From: Kyrpidia spormannii
GTDB taxonomy: Bacteria; Bacillota; Bacilli; Kyrpidiales; Kyrpidiaceae
Length of the DNA: 64,000 nt
Reading direction: 5' to 3'
Assembly: GCF_002804065.1 (NCBI RefSeq)
Contig: NZ_CP024955.1
Coordinates: forward strand, 2,790,001 to 2,854,000
Below are positions 8,800-17,581 of the stretch, piece after piece (position 1 is the stretch's first letter; every line of letters starts with the position of its first letter). A program made the translations under genes and the position numbers. A model generated the notes under the pieces. That model was given only the letters and a program-made list of their open reading frames with translations, was not told the DNA's origin and did not search any database.

Positions 8800-8930
8800 C
8801 GGGTTATTCCATTTTGACCTCCTCCCCCGCCTGAAGGCGGAGGATTCCTTCCTGCCACCAGGGGCCTTGTTGCACCCCTTGGATCGGTCGAACAACCGAC
8901 TCCCCGGCGCTACACCGGAGAACAGGCGAT
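8800..8930 (-). ncRNA. Predicted omega/reRNA at the tnpB 3' end
   Basis: IS605-family right ends encode an RNA that starts in the 3' part of tnpB, folds into the terminal hairpin and runs into flanking DNA, giving TnpB its guide. Here the tnpB stop (8910), the linker and the RE hairpin (8818-8843) have that arrangement; the guide would be the roughly 15-20 nt just below 8818. Limits are inferred from family architecture. Confidence 0.4.
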
Positions 8931-10109
8931 CCGGGCCAGTCCAGCCCTTAAAATGTTCATCGCTCCCACTGTGTCGGCATTGCCCTCATACCCGCACCTC
9001 TCGCACCGGAATGTCGATTGCCTCGGCCGATTCGCATTGCTCACATGCCCGCATTCCGGTACCGGGCATCTTTGGCTCGTGTACGGGGCCGGGACGGTCC
9101 CCAGCCAGCCTCCCGACCAGTGGAGCTTGTAGCCCAAGAACGTTTGAAACATGAACCACCCTTGGTCCAGGATCGCTTTGTTCAGCCCGCTCTTGGCCCG
9201 CACGTTCTTTCCCGGATTCTCCCTCGTCCCCTTGGCTGACCGGCTCATGTTCTGGATCCGCAAATCCTCCACAAACACCATCGCGTGGGTTTTGCTGATG
9301 GCCGTGGAGGTCTTGTGCAGAAAATCCCGCCGGGCATTCGCAATATGCGCATGAAGACGCTGAAGCCTGGCCTTCTGTTTCTGCCAGTTTCGCGAGAACC
9401 TTTTCTTCCGCGACAGCTTCCGCATTTCCCAAGCCAGTTTCTTTTCATGCCGCCGGAACCATCCCGGCGCATCGACAAACGTGCCGTCCGACAACGCCGC
9501 AAAATGCACAATTCCCCGGTCGATCCCCACAGCCGACTCCGACGGGTGAACCGGCTCCGGCACGTCGATCTCCGTCTGGAAAGAGATGTACCAGTGCCCG
9601 GCTTGCCATGTTACCGTGGCATTCCGAATCGTCCCGTCGATGGTCCGGGACTTGCGGAACTTCACCCACCCGATCTTGGGGAGGCAAACCTTTGGCAAGA
9701 CACACCGCCCGTCTGCATCCTTAGTCGACAGGTTGAGCTTGATCTGTTTCGGGTCCGGAAAGCGCAGGCCCGCCTCGTCCCGGTTCTTTTTCTTGAACGT
9801 CGGGAAGCGCGCCGGGTTGGACTTGTCAAACGCCGCCCGGATTGCCCGATCCAGGAACTTGAGCGTCCATTGCAGGGGATGTATGGGCGCATTCGCCAAA
9901 AACCCGTATTCCTCGCTGTGTCTCCAGAGTGTCAGGAGCCGGGCAAGCTCCTCATACGAGAGTAAAGGGTACCCGGCCTCCAGTCGCCCCTTTTGCAAGG
10001 CCAGCGCCTTGTTCCAGACCAACCGCGCACATCCCCGGTAACGGGTGAGGCACTGGGATTGTTCCGTTGTCGGTTCCAAACGGAATCGAAATGACTTGAG
10101 AATTTTCAT
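8910..10109 (-). CDS. tnpB: TnpB RNA-guided nuclease of IS605-type element
   Basis: Transposon-encoded RuvC-like nuclease, 399 residues, ancestor group of Cas12. Full length, starting MKILKSFRFRLEPTTEQSQ. RuvC acidic residues visible: D in AVGIDRGIVHFAALSDG, E in VFVEDLRIQNMS, D in GNADTVGAMNILRAG; zinc ribbon CPVPECGHVSNANRPRQ followed by CERCGY. The helix-turn-helix N-terminal part and the lysine-rich bridge region are present. It would cut sites matching the omega-RNA guide and help the element persist. Divergent from tnpA with 22 bp between starts. Confidence 0.93.
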   Translation of the reverse strand: MKILKSFRFRLEPTTEQSQCLTRYRGCARLVWNKALALQKGRLEAGYPLLSYEELARLLTLWRHSEEYGFLANAPIHPLQWTLKFLDRAIRAAFDKSNPARFPTFKKKNRDEAGLRFPDPKQIKLNLSTKDADGRCVLPKVCLPKIGWVKFRKSRTIDGTIRNATVTWQAGHWYISFQTEIDVPEPVHPSESAVGIDRGIVHFAALSDGTFVDAPGWFRRHEKKLAWEMRKLSRKKRFSRNWQKQKARLQRLHAHIANARRDFLHKTSTAISKTHAMVFVEDLRIQNMSRSAKGTRENPGKNVRAKSGLNKAILDQGWFMFQTFLGYKLHWSGGWLGTVPAPYTSQRCPVPECGHVSNANRPRQSTFRCERCGYEGNADTVGAMNILRAGLARIACSPV

Positions 10110-10131
10110 GTTTTTAGGATATACTTGGTCT

Positions 10132-10548
10132 ATGACAAAGTCAAACGAAATCCGTACAGGTCGACATTGCGTATATAATCTTCATGTCCATTTGGTCTTT
10201 GTGACTAAATATCGGCGCGGAGTGTTCACCAAAGAGATTTTGGAAGACCTGCGCGAGATTATGGCCTCCGTCTGTAAAGGTTTTGAAGCCGAATTGTTGG
10301 AATTTGACGGTGAGGATGACCACGTGCACCTTTTGGTGACCTATCCACCCAAAGTGGCCATTTCCACGCTGGTGAACAGTCTGAAAGGCGTGTCCAGCCG
10401 CCTGATTCGAAAGAAAAACTATACGCAAATTCGCCGAAAGCTATGGGGTGGACATCTCTGGTCCCCAAGTTATTTCGCCGGGAGCTGTGGCGGCGCTCCT
10501 CTGTCCGTTATCCGACAGTATATCGAGAGTCAGAGAACACCTGAATGA
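10132..10548 (+). CDS. tnpA: TnpA, HUH/Y1 transposase of IS200/IS605 family
   Basis: Single-strand transposase, 138 residues. HUH motif DDHVHLLVTYPP near residue 62, N-terminal strand YNLHVHLVFVTKYRRGVFT, and the catalytic tyrosine in IRQYIESQ near the C-terminus. All active-site parts are present, so it should excise and insert the element as single-strand circles. ATG 10132 gives the usual family N-terminus. It ends 10 nt before the left-end hairpin. Confidence 0.95.
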   Translation: MTKSNEIRTGRHCVYNLHVHLVFVTKYRRGVFTKEILEDLREIMASVCKGFEAELLEFDGEDDHVHLLVTYPPKVAISTLVNSLKGVSSRLIRKKNYTQIRRKLWGGHLWSPSYFAGSCGGAPLSVIRQYIESQRTPE

Positions 10549-10671
10549 CGCGCCTTATCCTCTTCCTGAAGGAAGAGGTTTGCGGCGCGTTTTTTTCAGA
10601 TCAACACCCCGAGAGAGGGGCTTAGAAAGGCCGATTGCCCGCCATGCCCCAGATTCTCTTCTCCCTGGGCT

Positions 10672-11397
10672 CTACTGCCCGGCCGCCTGGGCTCCGGCCG
10701 AGGGCTGCTCGGGAAGAGGCTTGGGCAATGGCTGAGGAGAAGGCTGAATCTCCTCGATGATCCGGGCCCGGAGCAATAGAGGTTTGGACGGATCGCCATT
10801 TCCTGCGGGCTGGGGCAGGGCAATATCCGCATTCGCGCTGGGCGGCGTGCTCACCGAAGCGCCGCCTCCCGCCGTTGCTGCACCCTGGCTTGGTGCGGAC
10901 ATCTCCGGCGGCGCGGCGGGAGTCAGAAACGGTACGCTATCCGAGGGCGAACCCTGTGTAGCCGCACCGGCCTTCGGGGCCCCTCCGGATCCAGGAGCGG
11001 GAGATTTTGAAGCCGCCGGGCCGCCTTTCTGACCCGGAACCTCGGGCACCACTCCGTAGATCACGACCCGCTCCCCGACGAACAGTTCACCTTGTCCAAT
11101 CGGCTGCCCGAAGGAAGTCTGAAACTCCGCCGTCGACGTATCCACGCGATATGTTGGCCCAAGCATAATGTATAGTGTGCATACTTTTCCCGGCGGGCAC
11201 GTCGGACGCCAATCATCGGCCTTGACCGTCGCCCACCCGGGTTGTACCTCGGTGACCTGCCCTTGAATCACCACATCCCGCCAAACCGGGTCCACCGGCG
11301 CCTGCGCCCCGGAGCCCACCGCCGGGCCCGCCGTCAACCCCGGTACGGCCCCAACAAATGAAGCCATCAAAGCCCCCGCCGCCATCGCGGTTTTCAC
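10672..11397 (-). CDS. Secreted protein of unknown function with Pro/Gly-rich tail
   Basis: A 241-residue protein that I cannot place in a family. Residues 1-25 are a Sec-type signal peptide. Residues 35-125 form a compact beta-rich domain (VVIQGQVTEVQPGWATVKAD, a CPPGKVC pair, then VGERVVIYGVVPEV), like small OB-fold extracytoplasmic domains. The rest is low-complexity Pro/Ala/Gly/Ser, probably a spacer in the wall. The GTG start at 11397 follows CGGGAGGGG. No operon partner: the IS605 element lies downstream. Confidence 0.6.
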   Translation of the reverse strand: MKTAMAAGALMASFVGAVPGLTAGPAVGSGAQAPVDPVWRDVVIQGQVTEVQPGWATVKADDWRPTCPPGKVCTLYIMLGPTYRVDTSTAEFQTSFGQPIGQGELFVGERVVIYGVVPEVPGQKGGPAASKSPAPGSGGAPKAGAATQGSPSDSVPFLTPAAPPEMSAPSQGAATAGGGASVSTPPSANADIALPQPAGNGDPSKPLLLRARIIEEIQPSPQPLPKPLPEQPSAGAQAAGQ

Positions 11398-11550
11398 CTG
11401 AATCCCCTCCCGGTCTCTCGACCTTCCGATCTACTCATCCTAATAGACGGGCGGGACGGCCGATTTGTTCCCGGCGATCAAACCGGCTGTCGGTAGGTAG
11501 AACCCCCTTGCAAGTACCCAGGCGGGGGGACCCCTTGACACCGTCATTTT

Positions 11551-11772
11551 TCGAAGCGCGCCTACGATGAGTTGGAAAAAGAGGGGCTGGTCGTCTCCGT
11601 GGTGGGCAAGGGCTCCTTCATCGCCGGCCAGAACCCGTCGTTCTTAAAAGAACAGCGGCTCAAGGCAATCGAAGAACAGCTGGCCAGGGTGGTGAAAGAG
11701 TGTCGAGCCCTGGGCCTCGGGCTGGACGACATCAAAACCATGCTCGAGATTCTGTACGAGGAGGAGCGCTGA
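11551..11772 (+). pseudogene. GntR-family regulator, C-terminal remnant
   Basis: The frame starts inside the winged helix (RAYDELEKEGLV, then VVGKGSFIAG) and runs to TGA at 11772, ending in the helical tail of YtrA-type GntR regulators. The DNA-binding front half is missing; a break lies near 11545. The ABC ATPase start overlaps its stop (ATGA), the usual regulator-transporter arrangement, so this is the stump of a GntR-ABC operon. Confidence 0.75.
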
Positions 11773-12005
11773 TGAAAGAAGTGGTGACTTTGGAGGGCGT
11801 CAGCAAAACATTCCGGGGCTTTCACTTGGACAATGTGTCCTTTTCGATCAAGAGAGGGTATATCACCGGCTTCATCGGGCCAAATGGCTCCGGCAAGACG
11901 ACGACGATTAAGCTGATCATGGACCTGTTGCACCCGGATGCGGGCACGGTCCGGCTGTTCGGGCACAGCGATCCCCGCAGCCGTCAAAAGGCCAAAGACC
12001 GCTGC
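11772..12005 (+). pseudogene. ABC transporter ATPase, N-terminal remnant
   Basis: Reads VVTLEGVSKTFRGFHLDNVS, Walker A GPNGSGKTTTIK and the following LLHPDAGTVRLFGH, then loses homology near 12000. Signature LSGGQ, Walker B and the rest are absent. An internal deletion fuses it out of frame to the end of a permease gene. Start ATG 11772 follows GAGGAGCGCTG. Confidence 0.85.
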
Positions 12006-12339
12006 CATGGGTTGGGCGCATCTCGGGGGCGTGGTCACCGCCGCCCTCCTGTGGTCCGCGACCATTCTCCCGTTGTATTTTTGGTTGGGATCGGTGTTTG
12101 TACAGTATTTGAGTTTCATTGTTTTCGTGATCGCTTTTGGCATTGGGTCTGCGGCGGGAGCCATTCGCGCTTTAGTCAGTTCCGAAAGTACCGGGTGGAT
12201 CGTGCACCTGTGGGCTTGGTCCCGGAGCCTCGCAGCCGGAGAAGCCTTGGCTTGGGTTTATCTGCTCCTGACAGCCGCGGTGCTTTTTGTGGGGTCTATG
12301 CTGCCGTCCGTCCGCCTCTACCAACGGCGGGAGTTTTGA
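12006..12339 (+). pseudogene. ABC-2 type permease, C-terminal remnant
   Basis: Three hydrophobic segments, including VTAALLWSATILPLYFWLG and VYLLLTAAVLFVGSMLPSV, and the end LYQRREF are typical of the C-terminus of an ABC-2 exporter permease. The frame differs from the preceding ATPase fragment, so about half of each gene was deleted in one event. It converges on cas2 of the CRISPR locus, 34 bp away. Confidence 0.7.
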
Positions 12340-12373
12340 AAATGGCCCGCCCACCAAGGTGAGCAAGGGCATG

Positions 12374-12664
12374 TTAAAAAATCAACGGATCCTCAAAATT
12401 CACCGCGGGACTTCGGCCCAGTTGGAGAATATTTCGGGGTCGCTGTTCCCCTAAACAGTAAATCCGTATGTTGTCCTCGGATTTGTCCATAATCCGGCTC
12501 AACGTGCGCACGAGGCCGGCGTACCGCACCTCATCCAATGTACACTCGAAGACCGATTTTTGCACCCTCTGCCCCACGCGTTGGCAAGCCTGGGCCACCC
12601 GGCGCAGGCGCTTTTGGCCCGACTTCGTATCTGTGTAGATATCGTAGGCCACTAGGATGAACAT
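12374..12664 (-). CDS. cas2: CRISPR-associated endonuclease Cas2
   Basis: Central scaffold of the Cas1-Cas2 integrase, 96 residues. Ferredoxin fold with the catalytic/metal Asp in MFILVAYDIYTDT, the RLRRVAQACQRVGQRVQKSV helix and strand, and the C-terminal strand. Last gene of the minus-strand type I-G locus, 12 nt after cas1. It looks intact, but its partner cas1 is interrupted. Start ATG 12664 follows GAAAGGGGATCGCC. Confidence 0.95.
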   Translation of the reverse strand: MFILVAYDIYTDTKSGQKRLRRVAQACQRVGQRVQKSVFECTLDEVRYAGLVRTLSRIMDKSEDNIRIYCLGEQRPRNILQLGRSPAVNFEDPLIF

Positions 12665-13564
12665 GGCGATCCCCTTTCAACGATAAAAAAATGGAACGTA
12701 CACGGCATCGCTGCGGATAGCCCGGGCCAAAAGCCGGGCCTGGAGATATGGCAACATTCCGAACGTGATCGGTCTCTTGAAAAGCGGGTGCCGACACGCA
12801 TCTTGCTTCCGCCTTTGATATGCGTCAAGAACCGTTTTCCGCCCGCCTTCGTTTAACAGCACAGCCCCACCAGGCACAGCATCAAAATCCTGCTGTCGGA
12901 GTTGTCGGCGATTGATCAGGGTGATGGCCGTTCGGTCGGCCAGAATCGGCCGCAACTCTTCCATCAGATCCAAGGCCAGAGCAGGCCTCCCCGGTCGCAG
13001 AGCATGCAAATAGCCGATTTGTGGATCCAGGCCCGCGGCCTCGACGGCAGATGTACAGTCGTTACCGAGCAACGAGTATAAAAAAGAGAGAACTGCATTG
13101 ACCGGGTCCCGAGGAGGTCGGCGATTCCTTCCCGTGAACCGCCACGTCCCGTCGCCCCGCAGCAGATTGGAAAATTGGCCAAAATATCGTTTTGCGTTGA
13201 TTCCTTCCATACCACGTAGGGCATCCAAATCGCAAACCTGCGGCAAGCGGCGCAAATCCCTGGAGATTTCTCCGGCGGTCTGCTGGAGCTCACTGCGCAC
13301 CGTCTCCTCCGAAACGTCCCGGGCCGCCCGAAGCAGCACCTGCCGGCTATTGTGCATTTTCCCGGCGAGAATAGCCTGAACAATCGGGACCGCCTTGGCC
13401 GGCTCACGAAACAGACGGTGCTGGGCAACGCGCAGCAATACATTGCCCGATTGACGGCCCTCAATACGGTACAGGAACCGGCCCCGGGAGTTCAGGACCG
13501 CCACGGACCGCCCGTCCGCGGCGCACCTGGCGAGCAACGGACTCGTCAGTGATACACGCCCCAA

Positions 13565-15013
13565 GAGGTTGTCCCGGTCGTCGTGGATTTTCGTGACGGC
13601 CTTTTTCTTCAATTTACGCGGTGATGGATTTGTTTTCCTGCTGTGGTTGCGGATGTACACATTTGTGTAATGCATCAAGAAGCAGAGGGATTTGGCGAAA
13701 TCCCTTGACGGTCCTGAACTTTTTCTCCGCCTCCAAAAATCCTGCAGCCGCCCAGCGCAGCACCTGTTCCCCATTCTGCCAGCGCTTGACGTTCCGACTC
13801 ACCATCCGCACCTTCTCATTGGCTGATTCGATCGCATTCGTCGAGCGCAGAGTTCCCCGAAGCAGTTCCGGAACTCCCAGCCGGATCACGGTCACGGTCT
13901 CTTCCATCCCCTCGCGCAAACTGGCTGCTGCTCCTGGATGCGACTTCTCAAGTTGTGCCGCCAAGCGCCGCAGGGCCGCCAGTGCCTCTTTTTCGGTTTC
14001 CTGGCGCCAGGCCTCCCGCAATTGCCTCTTGACCCAATCTCGCTGTTTCTCCGGCAGATGCTCCAGGACATTGCGCTCCTTGTGCACCTGACACCGCTGA
14101 ACCAATGCCGTCTCTCCAAACACGTCCCGTACTGCGGCACGCAAAGCCTTACTCCCGTCGATGACGACCAGGATCCCATCATCGGTTTTCAGTCCCCGGT
14201 CCACAAGATCGGTCAGCAGTCCTTTACACACTGTCGCATTCTCTGTCGCTCCCTCCCAGATGCCCAGGATCTGCTTCTGTCCCCCTACGTCAATCCCTAA
14301 TGCCGCCACTACGGTGTGGTCCGCCATGACGATCCCGTCAATAACTAGCGCCACGTACCGGCGGTCGTCCAGGCGCCGCTGCATGAGTTTTTCGAGCAGC
14401 TTCTTCGTGGCGGCAATGAAACGCCGGCTAACGGCGCTCTTGCTCGTGCCGGAGGTTTCCACCTCGTTTCCGACCGGCTCAAGACCAAACGCATAGTTTC
14501 GGGTCGACAAGCCATGAATCATCCGCTCCAACGCGGCCTGGGTCAGCAGCGTTGGATCCTGAAAAGCCTGGTAGGTCTCCAGCGGGATTTCATGACCGTC
14601 GACGCTGCGTACCCGAACTTTTTCCACAGCCACCTTCCGGCCCCCAAGCATCACGGAGCCCTTTTCCTTTCCGTGTCGCACAGCCTTGCGCTTTGGATTG
14701 TGTTTCCCTTTGGGGCCCACCAAAGCTTCGACTTCCTCTCGCATCATGAGTTGAATCACTCGAAGCCCGGTTTGAACCGCCAAGGCCATGAGTCCCTCTT
14801 TCGCGCTCTCCATCACGTCCAGTAGCGACAGTTGGAGGGTGAACTGCTGAAAAGGATCTAGTGTCGAAAACAGGCTCTGGTCATTTCTCACAATTTGATG
14901 TACCCTTGATTTCATAGGTGGCGTTCTCCTTTCTTGTTGTGCCCAATCCCGTTATACCAAACGGGTTCAGGAGACCGCCACCTTCAAATTTCCACGAAAC
15001 CTGGGACAACGCC
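13565..15013 (-). mobile_element. IS256-family insertion sequence in cas1
   Basis: A 1449-bp element with imperfect terminal inverted repeats: the left end begins GAGGTTGTCCCGG and the right end, read inward, begins GGCGTTGTCCCAGG; similarity continues with CGTGGA and beyond. An 8-bp target duplication CGCCCCAA flanks it (13557-13564 and 15014-15021), the length expected for IS256. It carries one transposase gene. Both ends and the duplication are well preserved, so the insertion is probably recent. Confidence 0.95.
13614..14915 (-). CDS. IS256-family (mutator-type) transposase
   Basis: DDE transposase, 433 residues, complete. The catalytic acids fit VIDGIVMADH (first D), LVVIDGSKALR (second D) and RSTNAIESANEKVR (E); the family signature VQRCQVHKERNVLEHLP lies between. 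The start ATG 14915 follows AAGAAAGGAG, inside the element's right end. Transcribed in the same direction as cas1. Nothing suggests inactivation. Confidence 0.95.
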   Translation of the reverse strand: MKSRVHQIVRNDQSLFSTLDPFQQFTLQLSLLDVMESAKEGLMALAVQTGLRVIQLMMREEVEALVGPKGKHNPKRKAVRHGKEKGSVMLGGRKVAVEKVRVRSVDGHEIPLETYQAFQDPTLLTQAALERMIHGLSTRNYAFGLEPVGNEVETSGTSKSAVSRRFIAATKKLLEKLMQRRLDDRRYVALVIDGIVMADHTVVAALGIDVGGQKQILGIWEGATENATVCKGLLTDLVDRGLKTDDGILVVIDGSKALRAAVRDVFGETALVQRCQVHKERNVLEHLPEKQRDWVKRQLREAWRQETEKEALAALRRLAAQLEKSHPGAAASLREGMEETVTVIRLGVPELLRGTLRSTNAIESANEKVRMVSRNVKRWQNGEQVLRWAAAGFLEAEKKFRTVKGFRQIPLLLDALHKCVHPQPQQENKSITA

Positions 15014-15256
15014 CGCCCCAATACGACGATGCCCTGAAGATGATGCAGGGGGATGCGCAAGCTCCTCTCTTGCCCGGTCTCCGGGCTTGAACTGCGGTTC
15101 TGATCCCCCTTCCAGGTAACCACCACATTATCGTGGTCCAAGCGCAGGATCGCCCCCTCTGTTTGCACGTACAGCGTGTTCATCGCCTCCTGAATCATGT
15201 TTCAACCTCCCCCCACATCGCATGGAGTTCTCCCGGATAACCCCCCTTTTTTTCCG

Positions 15257-15949
15257 TCAGTCGCGCGTTCCTTCTCGCTGCCTCTCTTCCACCACCTGTT
15301 GCACCAAAGGCCAGTCTGACCAATGATCCGGCAGATGCCCATCCGTCGCATCGGGGAGACAGATTGGCTCCAGGGAACACCGATTGCACCGCTTGTCGTT
15401 AACCGCTGGCGGCAGAACGCCGCGATGATTCACCCCGCGGATCTCAGCGACAATTTCCAAAACCAGTTGGCGTAGCCTATCGTCAAGGAGCACTTCCCGT
15501 CGATGTCGGGACTGCACATGATAAATCGCTCCCTTTGGCACGGCCACGCCAAACATTTCTTCTAAACACAACGCTTGTCCACATAACTGCAACTCATCGT
15601 GGATCGACGCCTTCATCCTGCCGAACTTGAACTCAACCGGGAAAGGAATGCCGCCTCGAATTTCCACCCGATCGCACTTACCAACTAGACCATACCGATC
15701 GGACCACACGGCCAGACCCGTCAACACCCGTATACCGTCTTGGGATTGCGCCCCTTCTTCATCAACCCGCTCGTGCACCCATCTCCCCTTGGCCGTATAA
15801 ATATTCTCCGCCCACGCCTGCTCGATATGGATCAACGCATACTGCCGCGGACAATAGCTGTAATGTTGAATCGCAGACAGGGGAACCCAATCCTCATCCG
15901 CCCACTCGATCTCTTCCCGCCCCACCGTCGAATCGCCGGGATCGCTCAT
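15257..15949 (-). CDS. cas4: CRISPR-associated exonuclease Cas4
   Basis: RecB-like nuclease that trims and orients prespacers for Cas1-Cas2; 230 residues. It has the first Fe-S cysteine in YCPRQYALIH, the nuclease core GKCDRVEIRGGIPFPVEFKFG (D, then ExK) and QLCGQALCLEEM, and the C-terminal cysteines CNRCSLEPIC. In several I-G loci cas4 is fused to cas1; here they are separate, cas1 starting 58 nt downstream. ATG 15949 follows GGAGGGTGGAGC. Looks functional. Confidence 0.95.
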   Translation of the reverse strand: MSDPGDSTVGREEIEWADEDWVPLSAIQHYSYCPRQYALIHIEQAWAENIYTAKGRWVHERVDEEGAQSQDGIRVLTGLAVWSDRYGLVGKCDRVEIRGGIPFPVEFKFGRMKASIHDELQLCGQALCLEEMFGVAVPKGAIYHVQSRHRREVLLDDRLRQLVLEIVAEIRGVNHRGVLPPAVNDKRCNRCSLEPICLPDATDGHLPDHWSDWPLVQQVVEERQREGTRD

Positions 15950-16196
15950 GCTCCACCCTCCGCCCGTCGTTCTCACAAGGACATCGAAATATCTTCACGT
16001 TATCTATCATTGTGAACAGAATTTCGACGGGTTAGACGTGCGGCTGATGATTTCAAACAAGAAGTTTGCGTTGTTGACCGAGGAAACCGCCGGGGCTTAA
16101 TAAAGCCTCATCAAAACATGGAAGGCTTTAAATGATCATGGCATTGTTCCACAGATGTTCACACTGAGGGGCTCGCCGAAGGACCGACCACCGAGG
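15950..16196. other. Spacer between cas4 and array 1 (trailer side)
   Basis: About 250 bp with no gene. As array 1 is read from the right, this is its trailer; it should also hold any cas4-cas1-cas2 promoter. AAAGCCT (near 16104) and AGGCTTT (near 16127) form a small inverted repeat. No clear promoter boxes. Confidence 0.4.
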
Positions 16197-17042
16197 CAAC
16201 AATGGGGCCGCGGAGTCACTCCGCGGATCTACGACGGCTGGGGGATTAAAAACTCCATCTGAGGATGCTTCAATGGGGCCGCGGAGTCACTCCGCGGATC
16301 TACATTTTCCTGCCAATCTCCTACGATACGGTAGACTTGCTTCAATGGGGCCGCGGAGTCACTCCGCGGATCTACTTGACTTACAATGGCAGCCTAATTT
16401 CGGTATTATACGTGCTTCAATGGGGCCACGGAGTCACTCCGCGGATCTACGAGCTTGTGGCTTTCGTTGGAATGCTGTACTTCGCGCTGCTTCAATGGGG
16501 CCGCGGAGTCACTCCGCGGATCTACATCGAGGCAATCAACGAGCTGCAACGGAGGCTGAAAGGCTTCAATGGGGCCGCGGAGTCACTCCGCGGATCTACA
16601 CGTCACGCATCCGGCCATGATGGAACAGCCGAAGTACCTTCAATGGGGCCGCGGAGTCACTCCGCGGATCTACGAGTATCTGTGTATCAGAGTTACCAGT
16701 GTTACCGCCCTTCAATGGGGCCGCGGAGTCACTCCGCGGATCTACGGGGGTGATCGCCAACGAACATCGTTCCGAAAGTGGGCCCTTCAATGGGGCCGCG
16801 GAGTCACTCCGCGGATCTACGATCCAAATTCGAGACCGTTCCCAATCGCTCCAAGAACCTTCAATGGGGCCGCGGAGTCACTCCGCGGATCTACCTGAGA
16901 TGGGGAAATGATGTGTCTTTTGTGTCGAATCCTTCAATGGGGCCGCGGAGTCACTCCGCGGATCTACATAGTCCACAAGCTTGCACCGTTCACCATCCGT
17001 CTCAACCTTCAATGGGGCCGCGGAGTCACTCCGCGGATCTAC
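16197..17042 (-). CRISPR. CRISPR array 1: 12 repeats, 11 spacers
   Basis: 36-bp repeats, plus strand CTTCAATGGGG ... GGATCTAC around the near-perfect palindrome CCGCGGAGTCACTCCGCGG. Repeat starts: 16197, 16268, 16340, 16415, 16490, 16564, 16638, 16710, 16785, 16859, 16932, 17007. Spacers are 35-39 bp and all different. The first repeat has a degenerate 5' end and the fourth has CCACGG for CCGCGG. The degenerate repeat at the left and the conserved leader at the right show transcription on the minus strand, giving crRNA repeats that end CCCCATTGAAG. It sits between csb2 and cas4 in the I-G locus. Confidence 0.97.
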
Positions 17043-17222
17043 TCCTCGCTTATTATACCTTGTGTGGTGCGGATTTCAATGGTCTTTTTCGCGAACCTCA
17101 GTTGCATGGTACTCCGCGAAGGCATTCCATCTCACACCTCTTTCCCTTTTTCCCCGCCACACCAGCAAAAAATCCGGATCGCGAACCCCCTGGGAAATCC
17201 CCCATCACTACAGGTTCGCGCA
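17043..17222 (-). promoter_or_regulatory. Leader of CRISPR array 1
   Basis: The sequence abutting the newest repeat is shared with array 2 (29707-29885) and partly array 3: TTATTATACCTTGTGTG, then TTCGCGAAC (17088-17096), ATCGCGAAC (17178-17186) and the reverse element GTTCGCG (17214-17220). The rest of the space to csb2 (17223-17581) has patches similar to the DNA next to array 2 and no gene. Confidence 0.8.
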
Positions 17223-17581
17223 AGCAACCAGAGATGCCCGCAAACAGCCCCCGCCGACACCGGCGCCATCCAGTGACAGCACCGGAATCGGCTCCTCACC
17301 CTTCTCCCATAAGCACTATTTCCCTGAAAATCTGCTTGCTCATATTCGCCGCAGCCTTACACTCCCCGAGACATACCGCCATAACCACTCCCCCATGCCG
17401 TGTAAAGCCGACTGGCTCCCCCACAGCCCGGAGAAGTAAAGAGGCTTGGTCCCTCACTGCAACCTCCTCACACCCGAGTGCCCTCTCACACCTGTGGTGG
17501 ACACCACTGCCCCAGCTATTTGGCCTACCTTAAATTGGCTACCGCCAAGCAACTCCTCCCACCACCCTACCGTTGCGGGAC

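Larger units (their letters stand above)
8818..10578. mobile_element. IS605-type element (IS200/IS605 family), tnpB and tnpA divergent
   Basis: Divergent tnpB (minus) and tnpA (plus) 22 bp apart, bounded by subterminal hairpins: CCGCCTGAAGGCGG inside 8818-8843 beyond the tnpB end, and CCTCTTCC-TGAA-GGAAGAGG (10559-10578) beyond the tnpA end. Both share the loop TGAA. As in IS608, tnpA faces the left end and tnpB the right end, so LE is near 10580 and RE near 8818. Exact cleavage points cannot be fixed because these elements make no target duplication. Both proteins look intact, so the copy may be active. Confidence 0.85.
12677..15198 (-). pseudogene. cas1: cas1, split by an IS256-family insertion
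   Basis: Cas1 integrase of the I-G locus in two pieces. The 5' part (15198-15014) encodes MIQEAMNTLYVQTEGAILRL to IPLHHLQGIVVLGR; the 3' part (13564-12677) resumes at VSLTSPLLARCAADGR and contains the metal-binding core, e.g. MEGINAKRYFGQF and DPVNAVLSFLYSLLGNDC, to the end PFFYR. Between them lies the 1449-bp element 13565-15013 flanked by CGCCCCAA. Removing the element and one 8-bp copy gives 1065 nt, an unbroken 354-residue frame reading LGR-VSLTSP. So the gene was intact until insertion and could be restored by precise excision. Start ATG 15198 follows GGGGGGAGG. Confidence 0.95.

Noticed and set aside
15198-15257. Cas4-Cas1 fusion as in some I-G systems
   Set aside because: cas4 has its own stop at 15257 and cas1 its own start and ribosome site at 15198; they are separate genes.
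16265-17533. Long plus-strand open frames across CRISPR array 1 (and 28875-30042 across array 2)
   Set aside because: They translate the repeat as MGPRSHSADL or QWGRGVTPRIY over and over; the repeat simply lacks stop codons. No ribosome sites and no protein family.
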